Below are positions 62,174 to 64,000 of a stretch of 64,000 nt of DNA, piece after piece. Location: positions 62,001 to 126,000 of the forward strand of contig NZ_VWSF01000010.1 of the NCBI RefSeq assembly GCF_008629685.1, in the 5' to 3' direction. The notes below the pieces were generated by a model. The model worked only from the letters and a program-made list of their open reading frames with translations, searched no databases and was not told where the DNA came from. How positions within the stretch are numbered: position 1 is the stretch's first letter; the number at the start of each line of letters is the position of its first letter. This DNA is from Adhaeribacter rhizoryzae (lineage in GTDB: Bacteria > Bacteroidota > Bacteroidia > Cytophagales > Hymenobacteraceae). A program made the position numbers and the translations under genes.

Positions 62174-63480
62174 AATAATTTTTCCTGGCTTTCGGTTTTT
62201 TGTTCTTTAATGGTTAACAGGCAAATTAATCCCAGAATAAAGAATATCATTAAAGCCAGCACACTATTCCGCATCGAACCGGTTACCTGGGCAATAGCGC
62301 CGTAAGAAAAAGTACCTAAAATAATGGCCAGCTTTTCGGTAATATCATAAAAACTGAAAAAAGAAGCTGTATCGGTTGTATGGGCCGGAATAAGCTTGCT
62401 GTAAGTAGACCGTGACATAGATTGTATGCCACCCATTACTAAACCAACCACCGCTGCCAGCAAGTAAAAAGCATATTCGGTATAAACAAAATAAGCTCCC
62501 AGGCATATACCCACCCAAATTACCACGGCTACCAATAAGGTTTTAAAATTGCCGATTTTACCGGAAAGCCGGGCAAAACCATAAGCCCCCGCAATGGCTA
62601 CCAACTGCAAAATCAGAATAGTTAATATTAATTTACTTGCTTCCAGGTGCAGTTCTTTGTCGCCGAAAACGGTAGCCACGTACATAACGGTTTGTACACC
62701 CATGCTGTAAAAGAAAAACGATAACAGAAACCGCTTTAAAAGCGCCATCTGCTGCACCTGTCCCAAAACATTCTTTAATTCTTTAAAACCGTTGAGCAAC
62801 CAACTGCCCGTACGGGGCTTGCGATGGGTATATTTAGGTAAGTAATATAAAGTATAATGCGCAAAACCAAACCACCAGATGCCGGTAGTTAAAAAAGCAA
62901 TGCGGGGCGGCAAACTCGTATTTGCGGGGTCTAGGCCAAACAAAGCCGGTTGCAATACCAAAGCAAGATTAAAAATTAATAAAAGCACGCTACCCAAATA
63001 ACCGATGGCAAAACCACGGGCACTTAACTTATCAAACTGGTCTTCGGTGGCAATATCGGGTAAGTAAGAGTTGTAAAAAACAATACTGCCGGTCCAGCCC
63101 ATCGCCGACAGCATAAACAAAAACATAGAAGTGGTAAAGGTTTCGCGGGTAAAGAAAAATAACCCGGCGCAAGAAATAGAACCCAGGTAACAGAATATTT
63201 GCAAAAACATTTTTTTGCGGCCACTATAGTCGGCGATAGCGGTTAACAACGGATTAATTAAAGCAATTACCAGGTACGAAAACGAAATACAATAAGAAAA
63301 AAGCACGGAAGAATCGAGGTGCCAGCCTAAAAAATTAACCATGTTGGTGCCATCGGGCTGCTGGGCTACTGCCCCGTAGTAAATCGGGAATATGGTAGAT
63401 ATAATTACCAGTGAATGAACCGAATTGGCCCAATCGTAGAAACACCAGGCACGTGTTATTTTAGGGTTATTCTTTTCCAT
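62164..63480 (-). CDS. UMF1-type MFS transporter
   Basis: 438 aa with 12 membrane segments. It begins NPKITRAWCFYDWANSVHSLVI, the signature start of the UMF1/Atg22-like family (RAWxxYDWANS). NPLLTAIADYSGRKKMFLQIF is the MFS loop motif. Yeast Atg22 effluxes amino acids from the vacuole; bacterial substrates are not known. No functional link with its neighbours is visible. Confidence 0.88.
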   Translation of the reverse strand: MEKNNPKITRAWCFYDWANSVHSLVIISTIFPIYYGAVAQQPDGTNMVNFLGWHLDSSVLFSYCISFSYLVIALINPLLTAIADYSGRKKMFLQIFCYLGSISCAGLFFFTRETFTTSMFLFMLSAMGWTGSIVFYNSYLPDIATEDQFDKLSARGFAIGYLGSVLLLIFNLALVLQPALFGLDPANTSLPPRIAFLTTGIWWFGFAHYTLYYLPKYTHRKPRTGSWLLNGFKELKNVLGQVQQMALLKRFLLSFFFYSMGVQTVMYVATVFGDKELHLEASKLILTILILQLVAIAGAYGFARLSGKIGNFKTLLVAVVIWVGICLGAYFVYTEYAFYLLAAVVGLVMGGIQSMSRSTYSKLIPAHTTDTASFFSFYDITEKLAIILGTFSYGAIAQVTGSMRNSVLALMIFFILGLICLLTIKEQKTESQEKLLAA

Positions 63481-63691
63481 GCATAATGGCTTTTTATTGC
63501 TTAAAGATATTCATAATAACGCGCTGCCCAAATTAATTTTATCAGCTTTCCGGAATAATTTCCAGCTATCAGCACTAAGCTAAAATCAGCTAACTGCTTC
63601 ATATTAATACATTTATAAACTGACAACACCTTTTTAAATAGTATATTTACCTTTAAGTATTTATAAAAATTATTGCAATACTTACTAAAAC

Positions 63692-63712
63692 AAAAAAACC
63701 GGGCAAACCCGG
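63692..63712 (-). terminator. Terminator of the sugar isomerase gene
   Basis: Minus strand CCGGG-TTTG-CCCGG followed by seven Ts. Confidence 0.85.
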
Positions 63713-63740
63713 CCTTTATTAATATTCTATTTTCAGCTTT

Positions 63741-64000
63741 TTACGCCAGCATACGGAAAACACCTCTGGTATAACCAACCGATTCGGCGAGGCCTGGAAC
63801 TGGATCATTGGCATCTTTTTCGTACTCTAATCCCAAAACGCCCTGGTATTTTATTTTAACTAAAGTCCGGAGAAAACCCGGAATATCTATGACTCCGCGG
63901 CCTATCTCCAGCGGAGAATCTTTGCCAGTGTTGCCGGTTACATCTTTAAGGTGTACATCATACAACCTATCGGCGTATTTCTGGGCCATTTTAGCCGGGT
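63741..64000 (-). CDS. Sugar phosphate isomerase/epimerase-like protein, C-terminal part (5' end outside window)
   Basis: At least 86 residues; the frame is open to the right edge (codons for P-A-K precede the Met at 63989), so the gene starts outside. It is the end of a xylose-isomerase-like TIM barrel: RLYDVHLKDV with a metal/substrate His, PLEIGRGVIDIPGFLRTL, then KYQGVLGLEYEKDANDPVPGL with the metal Glu. Oxidised-sugar or inositol metabolism is typical, but the substrate is unknown. Confidence 0.82.
   Translation of the reverse strand, partial: PAKMAQKYADRLYDVHLKDVTGNTGKDSPLEIGRGVIDIPGFLRTLVKIKYQGVLGLEYEKDANDPVPGLAESVGYTRGVFRMLA

Overview
The window is a stretch of chromosome from a Bacteroidota bacterium, most likely a Cytophagales/Hymenobacteraceae organism of the Adhaeribacter kind. 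The grounds are: gliding-motility genes gldA, gldF, gldG and gldC with gldC beside dnaN; a fused E1 alpha/beta 2-oxoacid dehydrogenase; family types common in this phylum (Smr protein with an N-terminal DUF2027-like region, DUF2279, bifunctional nuclease with UVR motif, two-domain DUF1573, HsdR-N-only protein); promoters with the Bacteroidota -7 element TAnnTTTG; and a general lack of strong Shine-Dalgarno sites. The genus is an inference. Both ends cut through genes.

Layout. 1-4.2 kb (+): end of a surface-sugar cluster: GNAT fragment, pseudaminic acid synthase pseI, a GT-B-like transferase and a Wzx-type flippase. 4.3-6.3 kb: two exported proteins with similar Lys/Ala/Gly-rich tails, separated by 0.7 kb of non-coding repeat-like DNA. 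6.4-8.3 kb (-): ftsE with a small partner ORF, a TalC/FSA-type transaldolase and the SRP RNA. 8.4-16.2 kb (+): ABC-F ATPase, the guaA/binding-protein/hemL operon, dcd and a small secreted protein. 16.3-23.3 kb (-): gldC, dnaN, gldA-gldF-gldG and two SDR enzymes. 23.4-25.1 kb (+): MlaE/MlaF-type lipid transporter core. 25.2-27.5 kb (-): etfB-etfA-bifunctional nuclease operon. 27.6-30.6 kb: TPR protein, M28 peptidase, dienelactone hydrolase.

30.6-39.0 kb (-) is a complete tryptophan operon trpE-G-D-C-F-B-A followed by an aroF-type DAHP synthase. It is preceded by a trp leader not covered by any long ORF: a promoter, a 17-codon peptide with tandem Trp codons, an antiterminator candidate and an intrinsic terminator. 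39.6-46.3 kb (+) is an alpha-glucan cluster: a GH65 protein whose active-site motifs are all degraded, a cytoplasmic GH13 enzyme, an SLC45-like sugar transporter and a BadF-type amino-sugar kinase.

46.4-64 kb: DUF2279 protein, Smr protein, RNase P RNA with an AT-rich palindromic repeat inside its P12 arm, a receiver-AAA+ regulator without a DNA-binding domain, LuxE-like enzyme, lipoprotein, fused E1, DUF1573 protein, alanine dehydrogenase, LTA-synthase-like protein, HsdR-N protein, AMP nucleosidase, amidohydrolase, UMF1-type transporter and a truncated sugar isomerase.

No tRNA, rRNA, CRISPR array, prophage or transposase gene was seen. The mobile-looking component is a set of short palindromic intergenic repeats. 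The most noteworthy items are the trp attenuator, the apparently catalytically dead GH65 protein, the repeat inside rnpB, the regulator lacking an output domain and the pair of exported proteins with LEA-like tails.
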